Below are positions 1 through 8,065 of a stretch of 64,000 nucleotides of DNA, one piece after another. A program made the translations under genes and the position numbers. Position 1 is the stretch's first letter. Each line of letters opens with the position of its first letter. This DNA is from an uncultured Gammaproteobacteria bacterium (GTDB lineage Bacteria > Pseudomonadota > Gammaproteobacteria > Pseudomonadales > Porticoccaceae). Where the stretch lies: the NCBI GenBank assembly GCA_913058345.1, contig CAJXQR010000001.1, positions 124,001-188,000 of the forward strand, in the 5' to 3' direction. The notes beneath the pieces are model-generated. The model worked only from the letters and a program-made list of their open reading frames with translations, was not told where the DNA came from and did no database searches.

Positions 1-1122
1 TTGGACCTGGAGTCAGCGAGACGTAGTGGTAATCTTGAAGTCATGTCACAACTGCAATATGGCCTTATCCCCCAACTTGAGAGTCAGTTAGCGGCAGCTG
101 ATGATGCGAAAACACTAGAAATGACCTTGTTACGCAATAAAGTGACGGAAGAAGAAATTGCTGAGGTTGTTTCGAAGTGGACAGGAGTCCCTGTCTCAAA
201 AATGCTCGAAGGCGAGCGCGATAAGCTTCTACGCATGGAAGATGCGCTGCACGAACGTGTGATTGGCCAGGACGAAGCGGTGGTTGCTGTCGCCAATGCG
301 GTGCGACGTTCGCGAGCCGGTTTATCTGACCCAGGCCGCCCCAACGGTTCTTTTCTGTTTCTTGGCCCCACGGGGGTCGGCAAGACAGAATTGTGTAAGT
401 CTCTGGCGACTTTTCTATTCGATAGTGATGAGGCCATGGTGCGCATTGATATGTCAGAGTTTATGGAAAAACACTCTGTCGCACGTCTGGTCGGTGCACC
501 TCCAGGATATGTGGGCTACGAAGAGGGCGGTTATTTAACTGAGGCGGTCAGACGTCGTCCTTATTCTGTGTTGCTACTCGATGAGGTAGAGAAAGCCCAT
601 CCGGATGTCTTTAACATCCTCTTGCAGGTGCTTGATGATGGTCGCTTAACCGATGGTCAGGGCCGCACTGTGGACTTCCGCAACACGGTCATTGTCATGA
701 CCTCTAATCTGGGCTCGGATATTATTCAGGAGCTTTCCGGTGAAGAGAACTATGAGTCCATGAAGTCGGCTGTCATGGAGGTTGTCGGTACACACTTTCG
801 CCCCGAATTCATTAACCGGGTTGATGAGGTGGTCGTTTTCCATCCATTGGCAAGAGAACAAATTCGAGGTATCGCAGATATTCAAATTAGCTTACTGCAG
901 GAGCGTCTGGCCGAACGGGAGCTTAGCCTTGAACTCGACGAAGATGTGATGGAAATCATTTGCGATGCTGGTTTTGATCCGGTTTACGGTGCGCGCCCAT
1001 TAAAACGAGCGATTCAGCAGTTACTGGAAAATCCGTTGGCCCAGGAGGTTTTGGCTGGCCATTATCACCCAGGCCACACCATACACGTGACATCGAGCGA
1101 AGCAGGCTTAGTTTTTCAATAG
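1..1122 (+). CDS. clpB: ATP-dependent disaggregase ClpB, C-terminal part (5' end outside window)
   Basis: Hexameric AAA+ chaperone that threads aggregated proteins through its pore together with DnaK. The visible 373 residues hold the end of the coiled-coil middle domain and the complete second ATPase domain: Walker A GPTGVGKT at about 122-129, pore loop GYVGYEEGG, Walker [10 protein letters not shown], and the [11 protein letters not shown] segment. The C-terminal small domain follows and ends in VFQ. A full ClpB is about 860 residues, so roughly half lies upstream of the window; base 1 is not the true start. The stop codon sits inside a perfect 23-bp tandem duplication that leaves the protein sequence unchanged. 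A Rho-independent terminator follows. Confidence 0.96.
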   Translation: MDLESARRSGNLEVMSQLQYGLIPQLESQLAAADDAKTLEMTLLRNKVTEEEIAEVVSKWTGVPVSKMLEGERDKLLRMEDALHERVIGQDEAVVAVANAVRRSRAGLSDPGRPNGSFLFLGPTGVGKTELCKSLATFLFDSDEAMVRIDMSEFMEKHSVARLVGAPPGYVGYEEGGYLTEAVRRRPYSVLLLDEVEKAHPDVFNILLQVLDDGRLTDGQGRTVDFRNTVIVMTSNLGSDIIQELSGEENYESMKSAVMEVVGTHFRPEFINRVDEVVVFHPLAREQIRGIADIQISLLQERLAERELSLELDEDVMEIICDAGFDPVYGARPLKRAIQQLLENPLAQEVLAGHYHPGHTIHVTSSEAGLVFQ

Positions 1123-1144
1123 AAGCAGGCTTAGTTTTTCAATA
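1099..1144 (+). repeat. Perfect 23-bp tandem duplication across the clpB stop codon
   Basis: Two adjacent identical 23-bp units, 1099-1121 and 1122-1144, beginning GAAGCAGGC and ending TTCAATA. The first copy encodes the last residues of ClpB and the stop TAG. If one copy were removed the reading would end in TAA at the same residue, so the duplication only changes the stop codon and lengthens the 3' UTR. Confidence 0.95.
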
Positions 1145-1163
1145 AATGATCTTTGCTTAAATT

Positions 1164-1205
1164 GGCCCCCGGGTGCGAGTCAGTACAGCGGGGGCTTTAT
1201 TTGAG
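1164..1205 (+). terminator. Rho-independent terminator after clpB
   Basis: Stem GCCCCCG (1165-1171) with CGGGGGC (1189-1195), followed by the T-rich TTTATTT. Confidence 0.75.
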
Positions 1206-1350
1206 TGTTATCTTCTTACTCGTTTTCCAGCTCACACAAACGACTTGTCAAGACACTTATGTTTACTAGCTCTCAGACTGGTGGCCTAAGTATTGGTTGT
1301 GCCGGAAGCTTGAATTAGACTCAGGCCGTTCAATTTCTGGAAAGCAATTT

Positions 1351-3315
1351 GTGACTCTGTTTCGACAGTTATTAAACGCCATGCTGGCGGCCATGCTCCT
1401 TCTTTACATCGGTAATATCGCCGTTGGTTTGAGCAATGGTAAAAGTCTGGTGGAACATCAAATGCGCAGTCACGTTGAGGATACGGCCACCTCTATAGCG
1501 CTTTCGATGACGCAATCGACGAACAGCCTGGATATCCCTGCTTTTCAGGCAGTGCTCAGTGCAGTGTCTGACAAGGGCTTTTATCGGCGCATCTATTTTC
1601 GTGATGTTATTGGTAACTTGATCATCGATAAAGACTTCGCCGGGGCAAAGCACACAGCACCCCGCTGGTTTGCCAGCTTAGTTGCCCTGTCGACCTATGA
1701 GGGCTCGGCAGAAGTGTCGTCTGGGTGGACCAAACTTGGCACAGTGGTGGTGGTGAGTGACCCCGGCCACGCCTACAATAATTTATGGCATTTTGCACTG
1801 GAGCAATTGGCCTGGTTTACACTGGTGAGTGTTCTTATCAGCTTGCTTTTATGGCTTACTTTACGTCACCTTCTCAGCCCTCTGCGGGCACTTGAGGTGC
1901 AAGTGAATAATATTAGCCGCCAAGATTTTGTCGAACAGGCAGTTTTACCCCGTACGCGAGAGTTGGCCAACCTGGCCACTGCGGTGAATCGTATGTCTGT
2001 GCAACTAAAAAAACTCTTTAATAGCCAACTTGAACTGATCGCAAATTTACGTGTGCAATCACATACAGATCAATTGACGGGCTTGTCGAATCGTGCCGAT
2101 TTTGACGCTCGACTTAACAGCTGCGCTGGTGATGACTCTGGCCAACACTCTGGGGTGTTGATGATTTTTGCGGTACAGCAGCTTGAACAGATTAATCAGT
2201 TAGCCGGGCGGGTTGAAGGTAATAACGTACTCGTCGCACTTGCTGATTGCTTAAAAGCATCGCTTGGTGATTATGAGCAGGCTGTGGTCGCCCGCCGGCA
2301 AGGTCGTGAATTTGCTGTGTTTATCAGCGATATTACTGCCGAAGAGGCTGACCGACTCGGTGAGAATCTATTCAATGCTGTCACCCAACTCAGCTGGGTG
2401 GGGCAGCACGATAGCCCCTTGACCATACACATGGGTTTTACCTATAGCGACTGTGTGAGCAATGGCCCTGAACTACTGAGCGAGGCCGATATGGTCCTGC
2501 GTTCTTTTACCCGGGCTGGGTCAAGTGAATGGGGACGTTTTGCTGACATCGATGGCGCAGACGCACCGTTGGTGTCTATCTCGGCCATCGATTGGCGAAC
2601 CTTCACTGAACAGACCATTGCAGAGAAAAAACTACAACTCAATATTCAGGGCACTTTCAGCTCAACGGATAGAGAACTGCGCGCTTACGAAGTTTTCTCC
2701 AGCTTTCCCGATGCTAACGATTGTTACAATCTGGCTTCCCGTATCGTGATGCCCGCTTTCGAGCGTGCGGGTCTAGCCACCGAGTTGGATCAATTGGTGC
2801 TGACAGAACTCTGTGAGAAATGGCAGGGTAGGGCCTGCCCCTTAAGTGTGAATCTCGCTCTGAGTTCTTTGAGATCTGCCGACTTCCACTGTTGGGTCAA
2901 TGAATTCCTTACCGAGAATCCTGCGTTTGCAGAATTATTAACCTTCGAATTCTCAGAACACATGCTGCAGCTTGCCGAACATGATATTCGTCTTTTTGAA
3001 GCAATATTGTCGAGTCACGGCAGTGGTTTGGCCATAGATGGTTTTGGGCTCGCTACTTCAGGTTTCGCTTATCTGGGTAGTTTGCCGCTACGTTATTTAA
3101 AAGTGGATCGCAGCTTCAGTCGCAATATTCATGCGGTACAAGATAATCAGTTTTATATCAAAGCACTGGTACATTTGGCCGAAGCACGTTCCTTGCCCGT
3201 TATTGCCGTGGGTGTTGAATCGCAGGCCGATTGGGACACATTAATTGGCCTGGGCATTGCTGGGGGGCAGGGCTATTTGTTTAGTCGCCCGCAATCTATT
3301 CACCCGTTGAGCTAA
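1351..3315 (+). CDS. lapD: LapD-like inner-membrane c-di-GMP receptor (degenerate GGDEF-EAL)
   Basis: Predicted inside-out signalling protein: c-di-GMP binding to the cytoplasmic EAL domain makes the periplasmic domain sequester the protease LapG. Order: TM helix (about 5-25), periplasmic LapD/MoxY-type domain (about 26-150), second TM helix (about 160-185), HAMP-like linker, GGDEF domain from about 250, EAL domain from about 440. Both catalytic motifs are degenerate: RQGREF stands where GGDEF is expected and AYEVF where EAL is expected, as in known LapD proteins, so no cyclase or phosphodiesterase activity is expected. The GTG at 1351 (VTLFRQLL) is preferred because LapD homologues begin at this point; the frame is open back to 1297. 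About 654 aa, close to the family's usual 650. No lapG lies beside it. Confidence 0.85.
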   Translation: MTLFRQLLNAMLAAMLLLYIGNIAVGLSNGKSLVEHQMRSHVEDTATSIALSMTQSTNSLDIPAFQAVLSAVSDKGFYRRIYFRDVIGNLIIDKDFAGAKHTAPRWFASLVALSTYEGSAEVSSGWTKLGTVVVVSDPGHAYNNLWHFALEQLAWFTLVSVLISLLLWLTLRHLLSPLRALEVQVNNISRQDFVEQAVLPRTRELANLATAVNRMSVQLKKLFNSQLELIANLRVQSHTDQLTGLSNRADFDARLNSCAGDDSGQHSGVLMIFAVQQLEQINQLAGRVEGNNVLVALADCLKASLGDYEQAVVARRQGREFAVFISDITAEEADRLGENLFNAVTQLSWVGQHDSPLTIHMGFTYSDCVSNGPELLSEADMVLRSFTRAGSSEWGRFADIDGADAPLVSISAIDWRTFTEQTIAEKKLQLNIQGTFSSTDRELRAYEVFSSFPDANDCYNLASRIVMPAFERAGLATELDQLVLTELCEKWQGRACPLSVNLALSSLRSADFHCWVNEFLTENPAFAELLTFEFSEHMLQLAEHDIRLFEAILSSHGSGLAIDGFGLATSGFAYLGSLPLRYLKVDRSFSRNIHAVQDNQFYIKALVHLAEARSLPVIAVGVESQADWDTLIGLGIAGGQGYLFSRPQSIHPLS

Positions 3316-3322
3316 AGCACGA

Positions 3323-3328
3323 TATAAT
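3323..3328 (+). promoter_or_regulatory. Possible -10 box for gltX
   Basis: A perfect TATAAT lies 40 bp before the gltX start. No good -35 is visible at 16-18 bp, so this is tentative. Confidence 0.3.
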
Positions 3329-3367
3329 TAGCGACTTCTCTTTCCATTTCCATTGGTGTTTCCTCTT

Positions 3368-4858
3368 ATGACTGTTCGCACGCGCATCGCGCCTTCCCCG
3401 ACGGGTGACCCCCACGTCGGTACCGCTTATATCGCCCTGTTTAACCTCTGTTTTGCGCGACAACACCAGGGCCAGTTTATTCTACGGATAGAGGACACGG
3501 ATCAGGTGCGCAGCACTGCAGATTCTGAAAAAATGATTTTCGACTCCCTGCGCTGGCTCGGTCTAAGCTGGGATGAAGGCCCCGATGTAGGTGGCGATTT
3601 CGGCCCCTATCGTCAAAGTGAACGGATGGAGATTTACCGCCAATACGTGGACCAGCTCGTTGATGATGGCTACGCCTTTTACTGTTTTGCAACCCCGGCT
3701 GAACTCGATGATATGCGTCGTGAGCAAATGGCGCGGGGTGAAACACCCAGATATGATGGCCGCAGTTTGGGCTTGAGTGCTGCTGAGGTTGAAACGCGCC
3801 GTGCCGCTGGTGAACCGTATGTCATTCGCATGAAAATACCGGAAGAGGGTAGCTGCATATTCCAGGATATGCTGCGCGGTGAGATCGAAATTCCCTGGTC
3901 ACAGATCGATATGCAAGTGCTTCTCAAAGCCGATGGCATGCCGACTTATCATCTTGCCAACGTAGTTGATGATCATCTGATGGCAATTACCCATGTGATA
4001 CGCGGTGAAGAGTGGATCAACTCCGCCCCTAAGCACCAGTTACTGTACCACTATTTCGGCTGGACCATGCCGGAGCTGTGCCATATGCCACTACTACGCA
4101 ATCCAGATAAAAGTAAACTCAGCAAACGGAAAAACCCCACCAGTATTAACTTTTACAAGGCAATGGGTTACCTACCTGCTGCTGTCATTAACTACCTCGG
4201 GCGAATGGGTTGGTCGATGCCCAATGAAGAGGAAAAGTTCTCCTTGGCCGACATGATTGCTAATTTTGACATCAATCACGTTCACCTCGGTGGTCCGGTG
4301 TTTGACGTTGAAAAACTCGACTGGCTCAATGGTCGCTGGATACGTGAAGACCTCGACAACAATAGCTTTGCTCAGGGTATGGCTGAGTGGGCAATTAATG
4401 AGCAACGCTTGATCGAATTTATTCCGTTGATTAAAGAGCGCGTTGAAAAATTCAGTGACGTAGCCCCATTGGTGGCCTTTCTTCTCTCAGGCTTGCCAGA
4501 GCTGAGCGAAGAAAGCTTTGACAACAAAAGCCTTGATAACGCGCAAATGCAAAAAATTCTACAGTACAGTGTCTGGCGACTGGATGAGCTGCAAAACTGG
4601 GAGCGGGACAGTCTGTACTCCGCATTGTCTTCATTGGCTACAGCCCTGGATTTAAAGCTCAAAATATTTCTGGCACCCTTGTTTGTTGCCATAGCGGGTA
4701 GCCCCTCAGCGCCACCCCTGTTTGATTCCATGGTCGTCCTAGGCCCCGACATGAGTCGTGCTCGCGTGCGTCACGGTCTCGCTGTACTGGGTTCGCCATC
4801 CAAAAAGCAGTTAAAGAAGCTTGAAAAAGAATATCGACAAATAAGTGCTAAAATTTAA
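3368..4858 (+). CDS. gltX: Glutamyl-tRNA synthetase
   Basis: Class I aminoacyl-tRNA synthetase charging tRNA-Glu. The HIGH signature appears as HVGT at residues 16-19, after the family motif APSPTGDP. The KMSKS signature appears as KLSKR at about 249-253. The ATG at 3368 gives MTVRTRIAP, the canonical GltX start; the frame is open to 3353 but that extension is not family-like. About 496 aa, normal for a full-length bacterial enzyme with an anticodon-binding C-terminal domain. It is followed on the same strand by tRNA-Ala, which has its own promoter. Confidence 0.97.
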   Translation: MTVRTRIAPSPTGDPHVGTAYIALFNLCFARQHQGQFILRIEDTDQVRSTADSEKMIFDSLRWLGLSWDEGPDVGGDFGPYRQSERMEIYRQYVDQLVDDGYAFYCFATPAELDDMRREQMARGETPRYDGRSLGLSAAEVETRRAAGEPYVIRMKIPEEGSCIFQDMLRGEIEIPWSQIDMQVLLKADGMPTYHLANVVDDHLMAITHVIRGEEWINSAPKHQLLYHYFGWTMPELCHMPLLRNPDKSKLSKRKNPTSINFYKAMGYLPAAVINYLGRMGWSMPNEEEKFSLADMIANFDINHVHLGGPVFDVEKLDWLNGRWIREDLDNNSFAQGMAEWAINEQRLIEFIPLIKERVEKFSDVAPLVAFLLSGLPELSEESFDNKSLDNAQMQKILQYSVWRLDELQNWERDSLYSALSSLATALDLKLKIFLAPLFVAIAGSPSAPPLFDSMVVLGPDMSRARVRHGLAVLGSPSKKQLKKLEKEYRQISAKI

Positions 4859-4867
4859 GAGTTTACC

Positions 4868-4896
4868 TTGACAGCAAAGCGCCGGCTACATAGAAT
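4868..4896 (+). promoter_or_regulatory. Sigma-70 promoter of tRNA-Ala
   Basis: TTGACA (4868-4873), a 17-bp spacer and TAGAAT (4891-4896), followed by a GC-rich discriminator (GCCG) typical of stable-RNA promoters. It ends 14 bp before the tRNA. Confidence 0.85.
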
Positions 4897-4910
4897 GCCG
4901 ATCCTCTTTT

Positions 4911-4986
4911 GGGGCCTTAGCTCAGCTGGGAGAGCGCAACACTGGCAGTGTTGAGGTCAGCGGTTCGATCCCGCTAGGCTCCACCA
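4911..4986 (+). tRNA. tRNA-Ala (anticodon GGC)
   Basis: Complete 76-nt cloverleaf. The acceptor stem is GGGGCCT with AGGCTCC, the anticodon stem CAACA with TGTTG, the loop CTGGCAG with anticodon GGC at 4944-4946, the T loop is standard, and CCA is encoded. It reads GCC alanine codons. Its 3' part, from the anticodon loop to CCA and beyond, is duplicated at 8791, marking the edge of the tandem integron units. Confidence 0.97.
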
Positions 4987-5010
4987 AAACGTTGTTATAT
5001 TAACGACTTG

Positions 5011-5039
5011 AAAGCTCGCTTAATCGCGGGCTTTTTTTT
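5011..5039 (+). terminator. Rho-independent terminator after tRNA-Ala
   Basis: Stem AGCTCGC with GCGGGCT (one G-T pair) around TTAATC, then a run of eight T. A near-identical copy follows the partial tRNA at about 8860-8886. Confidence 0.85.
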
Positions 5040-5137
5040 GTCCGTGGTTTTAAGTTCATATTAAGCCCATTTCATACCAAGATTTCGATGTCTTCCTAAA
5101 ACCTTGTGACTTCATTGAACAGGCGATTTCGTTACAA

Positions 5138-5215
5138 GGTTAACGCTGAGCGCACCGCTGGCCTTGACGTAGAGGATAGAAGACAAGGTCATCTATGTGC
5201 CGCGTAGTGTTAAAA
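5138..5215 (-). repeat. attC-like site of cassette 1-4 (end of array 1)
   Basis: Read on the minus strand: R'' box TTTTAAC (5209-5215) and R' box GTTAACC (5138-5144), 78 bp, with internal complementarity such as CCTTG with CAAGG. The R'' box is the exact complement of GTTAAAA, which opens this same cassette at 5934-5940. That match identifies the cassette boundaries. Confidence 0.75.
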
Positions 5216-5216
5216 T

Positions 5217-5918
5217 TTATCTGTCCACCCTAGTAATTTCACCCTCGAGCAGCTTCGCATAAAAGCCCAACCTCGGTAATGAATAATGAACGTTGAAAGC
5301 AGACACATACACACCAAATATCACGATGGTGATAAAGAGCGTGATATTTTCATTTTGCTCTGACATGGCGGCTATGACCAATGTTATGAGGCCGGGTACG
5401 ATGCCAACCTTATCCAAGGCTCCGGCCAGAGCACCTACTCTAGTTTCAATGGCCGCCTGCTGAGCAGAAATCCTATTCTTGGCCAGCTGCAACGATTCAA
5501 TCGAATGCTTTTGAAAAGCTTTTACTAACGCCGAATCTGCTGAAGTACTTTGACAAATACCATCAATAACCACCTGATTCGAATTCTTGAAAAATTGCAT
5601 AAACTCTGTGCGATCAGCATATATTTCCATGAGTTGAACAGTCGGCAGCGCGACATACCAAAAGAGCAATAAAAGAAGTAATGAAAATTTGAAATATTCT
5701 GACGACAAGCCTGCGAAATAAACCATGGCCGAGAAGCTTAGGAATATCAGAAAAGGAAAGAACATGTATCGCACAAGAATTTTTCGCGATTGAGGATGCT
5801 TTAATGAGGGGCACTGAAATAAAGGGACTGCGACGTTTTTCTCGTAAACTGAAATCGCCGCGTAAATATCGGTAAGTTGTGACTTGAGATCTTTACTGTC
5901 ATCTGATTGCTTTGACAC
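5217..5918 (-). CDS. Cassette-borne hypothetical membrane protein
   Basis: 233 aa, family not recognised. Two hydrophobic segments lie close together at about 53-95, and two more at about 170-215. Between them is a soluble helical stretch rich in Gln, Ala and Ser that may be coiled coil. The GTG start at 5918 is preceded by a strong AGGGGG Shine-Dalgarno that lies within the first 20 bp of the cassette. The gene ends directly at its attC R'' box. It is AT-rich compared with the flanking core genes, as is usual for integron cassettes. Function unknown. Confidence 0.75.
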   Translation of the reverse strand: MSKQSDDSKDLKSQLTDIYAAISVYEKNVAVPLFQCPSLKHPQSRKILVRYMFFPFLIFLSFSAMVYFAGLSSEYFKFSLLLLLLFWYVALPTVQLMEIYADRTEFMQFFKNSNQVVIDGICQSTSADSALVKAFQKHSIESLQLAKNRISAQQAAIETRVGALAGALDKVGIVPGLITLVIAAMSEQNENITLFITIVIFGVYVSAFNVHYSLPRLGFYAKLLEGEITRVDR

Positions 5919-5933
5919 CTACTACCCCCTGAA

Positions 5934-6017
5934 TTTTAACGCTCACATAAAAGGCGAGCGTTTTTCGCGAGTCCAGCCTACGTTTTTTGTGGAAGATTTT
6001 TGATGTGTTTGTTATGC
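5934..6017 (-). repeat. attC-like site of cassette 1-3
   Basis: On the minus strand, R'' box GCATAAC (6011-6017, overlapping the stop codon of the upstream gene) and R' box GTTAAAA (5934-5940), 84 bp. A hairpin AACGCTC with GAGCGTT lies near the R' end. The R' box opens the next cassette. Confidence 0.65.
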
Positions 6018-6551
6018 ATTGCTATAACCTAGCACCTGCTCTACAGAAATACAGGCTGATTTAGATATATAGGCACCCATGTTTTTAAATATGGAATATA
6101 GTGATTGGCCATATTGATTTATAAATAGTGGATTATCCGTAGCTATTTCAATTTCGTTTGCCACTGTTAATTCGCAAAAATCATGAAGCTGCTGTGAACC
6201 TAACTGGAACGATTGACCAGTAAATCTATTTTTGAATCGTGGCTCAGACACAACGCCAATTTGAGGCCAAAAGTGTTCTCTATCGCAAGCGCAGTATAAG
6301 TAAACTATATCTTCTGCCTCATTACCGATTATTTGAGAAATTTTATCTCGCTGCTCTATGGAGACTATTATTTCATTGAATCCCGCAGTGCCATAAGTAG
6401 CATGATACAACCCAGCATCTTGCAATATGGCTGAGGCAGACCACTCCTTAAGGAGTTTTTGAGTGCCTCGTAGATGATCAATTAAATTTCCATCTATATG
6501 ATCAAAATCTCCAGCACCTAATTTTGAAAGCTCCTCAAATTTCTCATTCAT
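6012..6551 (-). CDS. Cassette-borne DUF6817-like (HD-like) protein
   Basis: 179 aa, soluble. The N-terminal part HIDGNLIDHLRGT, then AGLYHATYGT, resembles the DUF6817 family, a distant HD-like fold with His and Asp residues suited to metal binding; family assignment is from memory of the motif. The C-terminal half is less conserved. The stop codon TAA is part of the R'' box of the following attC, a tight gene-attC junction typical of cassettes. Its true role is unknown. Confidence 0.7.
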   Translation of the reverse strand: MNEKFEELSKLGAGDFDHIDGNLIDHLRGTQKLLKEWSASAILQDAGLYHATYGTAGFNEIIVSIEQRDKISQIIGNEAEDIVYLYCACDREHFWPQIGVVSEPRFKNRFTGQSFQLGSQQLHDFCELTVANEIEIATDNPLFINQYGQSLYSIFKNMGAYISKSACISVEQVLGYSNA

Positions 6552-6559
6552 TGCTATGT

Positions 6560-6669
6560 GCCTACGATTGCATGTCTATGTAAGAGGCTGTTTTGGAGTT
6601 GATGCTTTTGTGGTATTAAGAACAAAAGAATCGACGTAAAAACAGTCCTTCTGGACATATTTGTTAAGC
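6560..6669 (-). repeat. attC-like site of cassette 1-2
   Basis: On the minus strand, R'' box GCTTAAC (6663-6669) is the exact complement of GTTAAGC, which opens this cassette at 7176-7182. An imperfect inverted repeat pairs the CTGTTTT side with AAAACAG. The R' box is degenerate (CGTAGGC at 6560-6566, where GTTRRRY is expected). About 110 bp. Confidence 0.65.
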
Positions 6670-6670
6670 G

Positions 6671-7162
6671 TTACTTTAACTTTTCCAATTCTCTTTGCAT
6701 ATCTTGCTGTAACTCTAAGAGTTTTGGTTGAACACTCGTTAGCTGAGCTTCTGCTACTTTAGTTATCCCTGCCATTACCTGAGGAAACTTCTGCAAAAAT
6801 GCTTTTCCAGCGCCTGTAGAATAAAATTTAAGAATGTCCTTTAGCTCCTCGTTCGAAAAGTTAGATGCATATAACTCAGCATACTTTTCCTTAACTTTTG
6901 GATCTTTAAATGTATTAAATATGAGAGCCATAGTGTCATTCAGATACTTTTCCAATATTGGTTGCGCCTCTTCCGGAAGATCTAGCTGGGACAACTGCCG
7001 TTCTTGCATGCCTCTAATATTTTCAGCCATAGTCTTTAACTGGGAGTCCATATCCATAACAACCAGCAACTCTCTTGCTAGGTCAATTTGTTTTTTCTCT
7101 GCATATGCACTGACAGAAAAAAATAGGAATAATATCAGTAAGTATTTCAAATTTATCTCCAT
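6671..7162 (-). CDS. Cassette-borne secreted DUF2059-domain protein
   Basis: 163 aa. An N-terminal signal peptide (about 1-21, ending SAYA) points to export to the periplasm. The remainder is helical and charged and contains the DUF2059 pattern, in which a helical core with FSNEELKDILKFYSTGAG is followed by a segment ending in a coiled-coil-like tail (LLELQQDMQRELEKLK). The domain's function is not established. The gene fills its cassette, starting about 14 bp after the GTTAAGC core site and stopping next to its attC. Confidence 0.8.
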   Translation of the reverse strand: MEINLKYLLILFLFFSVSAYAEKKQIDLARELLVVMDMDSQLKTMAENIRGMQERQLSQLDLPEEAQPILEKYLNDTMALIFNTFKDPKVKEKYAELYASNFSNEELKDILKFYSTGAGKAFLQKFPQVMAGITKVAEAQLTSVQPKLLELQQDMQRELEKLK

Positions 7163-7175
7163 GATTGGTTTTGAT

Positions 7176-7265
7176 GCTTAACGCCCACAACAGCGGACGT
7201 GTTTTAAGTTGATTGAGCGAAGCGAAAGCAGCTTAAAGCCGTTCCGCTGATTGTGTTTGTTAGGG
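7176..7265 (-). repeat. attC site of cassette 1-1
   Basis: On the minus strand, R'' box CCCTAAC (7259-7265) and R' box GTTAAGC (7176-7182), 90 bp. Inverted arms include GCGGA with TCCGC and an inner pair around AAGCTGC. The R'' box complements GTTAGGG at 7743-7749, the start of this cassette. This is the clearest attC of array 1. Confidence 0.85.
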
Positions 7266-7730
7266 CTATTTGAGCACATAAAGACTGCACTTATGAGCAA
7301 CTTCTTCGATTTCATCCCACCCCTTGCCGGATGGAATAAATATTGGAAATGTGAGGTCGAAATTACCTAAAATAACACAATTCAATTTTTCTGAAGTAAA
7401 TGCATCAAACCTTTCTTCACGGACATTCTTTGTAACAGACTCTTCGCTCAACACTGATACTGAGCTTGATGCCGAGTTATTAATGTTTTGTTTTAAAACT
7501 GATAGACCAAAATCAGCATCTAGTATTTTGAAGAATCGTATAAAATTATTCTCAGACCGTAGGTAATTTTCCCTGTTAGGATCATTCTTTCCTTTGATTG
7601 TTACAAAGGACATCCAATGGTTCGAGGCTTCCTCTGCAGAAAGCCAATGCGAATGAATAGATATACAAGCCGATTTCCATCCCTCTGGAACATCCTCTTG
7701 TAAAAAATCTTCATACTTCAACTGATGCAT
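7266..7730 (-). CDS. Cassette-borne hypothetical protein (first cassette of array 1)
   Basis: 154 aa, soluble, no family recognised, no signal peptide or membrane segment. The composition is mixed, with a Ser-rich stretch in the middle (about 87-100). It is the cassette closest to attI in array 1 and therefore, by integron logic, the most recently inserted one. The start ATG at 7730 is about 13 bp from the core site GTTAGGG, and the stop TAG abuts the attC. Confidence 0.7.
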   Translation of the reverse strand: MHQLKYEDFLQEDVPEGWKSACISIHSHWLSAEEASNHWMSFVTIKGKNDPNRENYLRSENNFIRFFKILDADFGLSVLKQNINNSASSSVSVLSEESVTKNVREERFDAFTSEKLNCVILGNFDLTFPIFIPSGKGWDEIEEVAHKCSLYVLK

Positions 7731-7742
7731 AGCTTCGATGAG

Positions 7743-8065
7743 CCCTAACAGTGAATTATAGAGCCAGTGGCCTTATATCACTTTGGCACTCTCTTCCAGG
7801 AAGTGTGGCAAAGTAATTGGCTATATTGTATTTAAAAACAATAGGTTGGCTGTTTTTTGGTATGCGAGAGACTAACATGCTGCGCCATCCTTAGCTGCGT
7901 TTATATTTGTTCCTAGCCACTTATGATATTCGAGTATTTCTAAAAATCAAGGACTTAGACATTATTTTACTGTGATATAGAGCCAGTGGCTCCTGATCTC
8001 GGGCATGACCCAATTTACAGTCTGCTTAATAATGTATGGGCAAACAGTATTAGCGAGATAGGGTC
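7743..8065. promoter_or_regulatory. attI-like region between cassette array 1 and intI
   Basis: Lies between the first cassette boundary (minus-strand GTTAGGG at 7743-7749) and the intI start. It contains a 14-bp direct repeat (ATAGAGCCAGTGGC at 7758-7771 and 7977-7990) that could hold integrase-binding sites. From about 7775 onward it is homologous to 12574-12851 in unit 2. The cassette promoter Pc and the intI promoter must lie here or inside intI, but no convincing boxes could be assigned. Confidence 0.6.

Noticed and set aside
5138-7265. Terminator hairpins or a CRISPR array instead of attC sites
   Set aside because: The repeats differ in sequence and length, and only their ends match the R''/R' boxes; they also match the cassette starts, which a CRISPR or terminator would not do.
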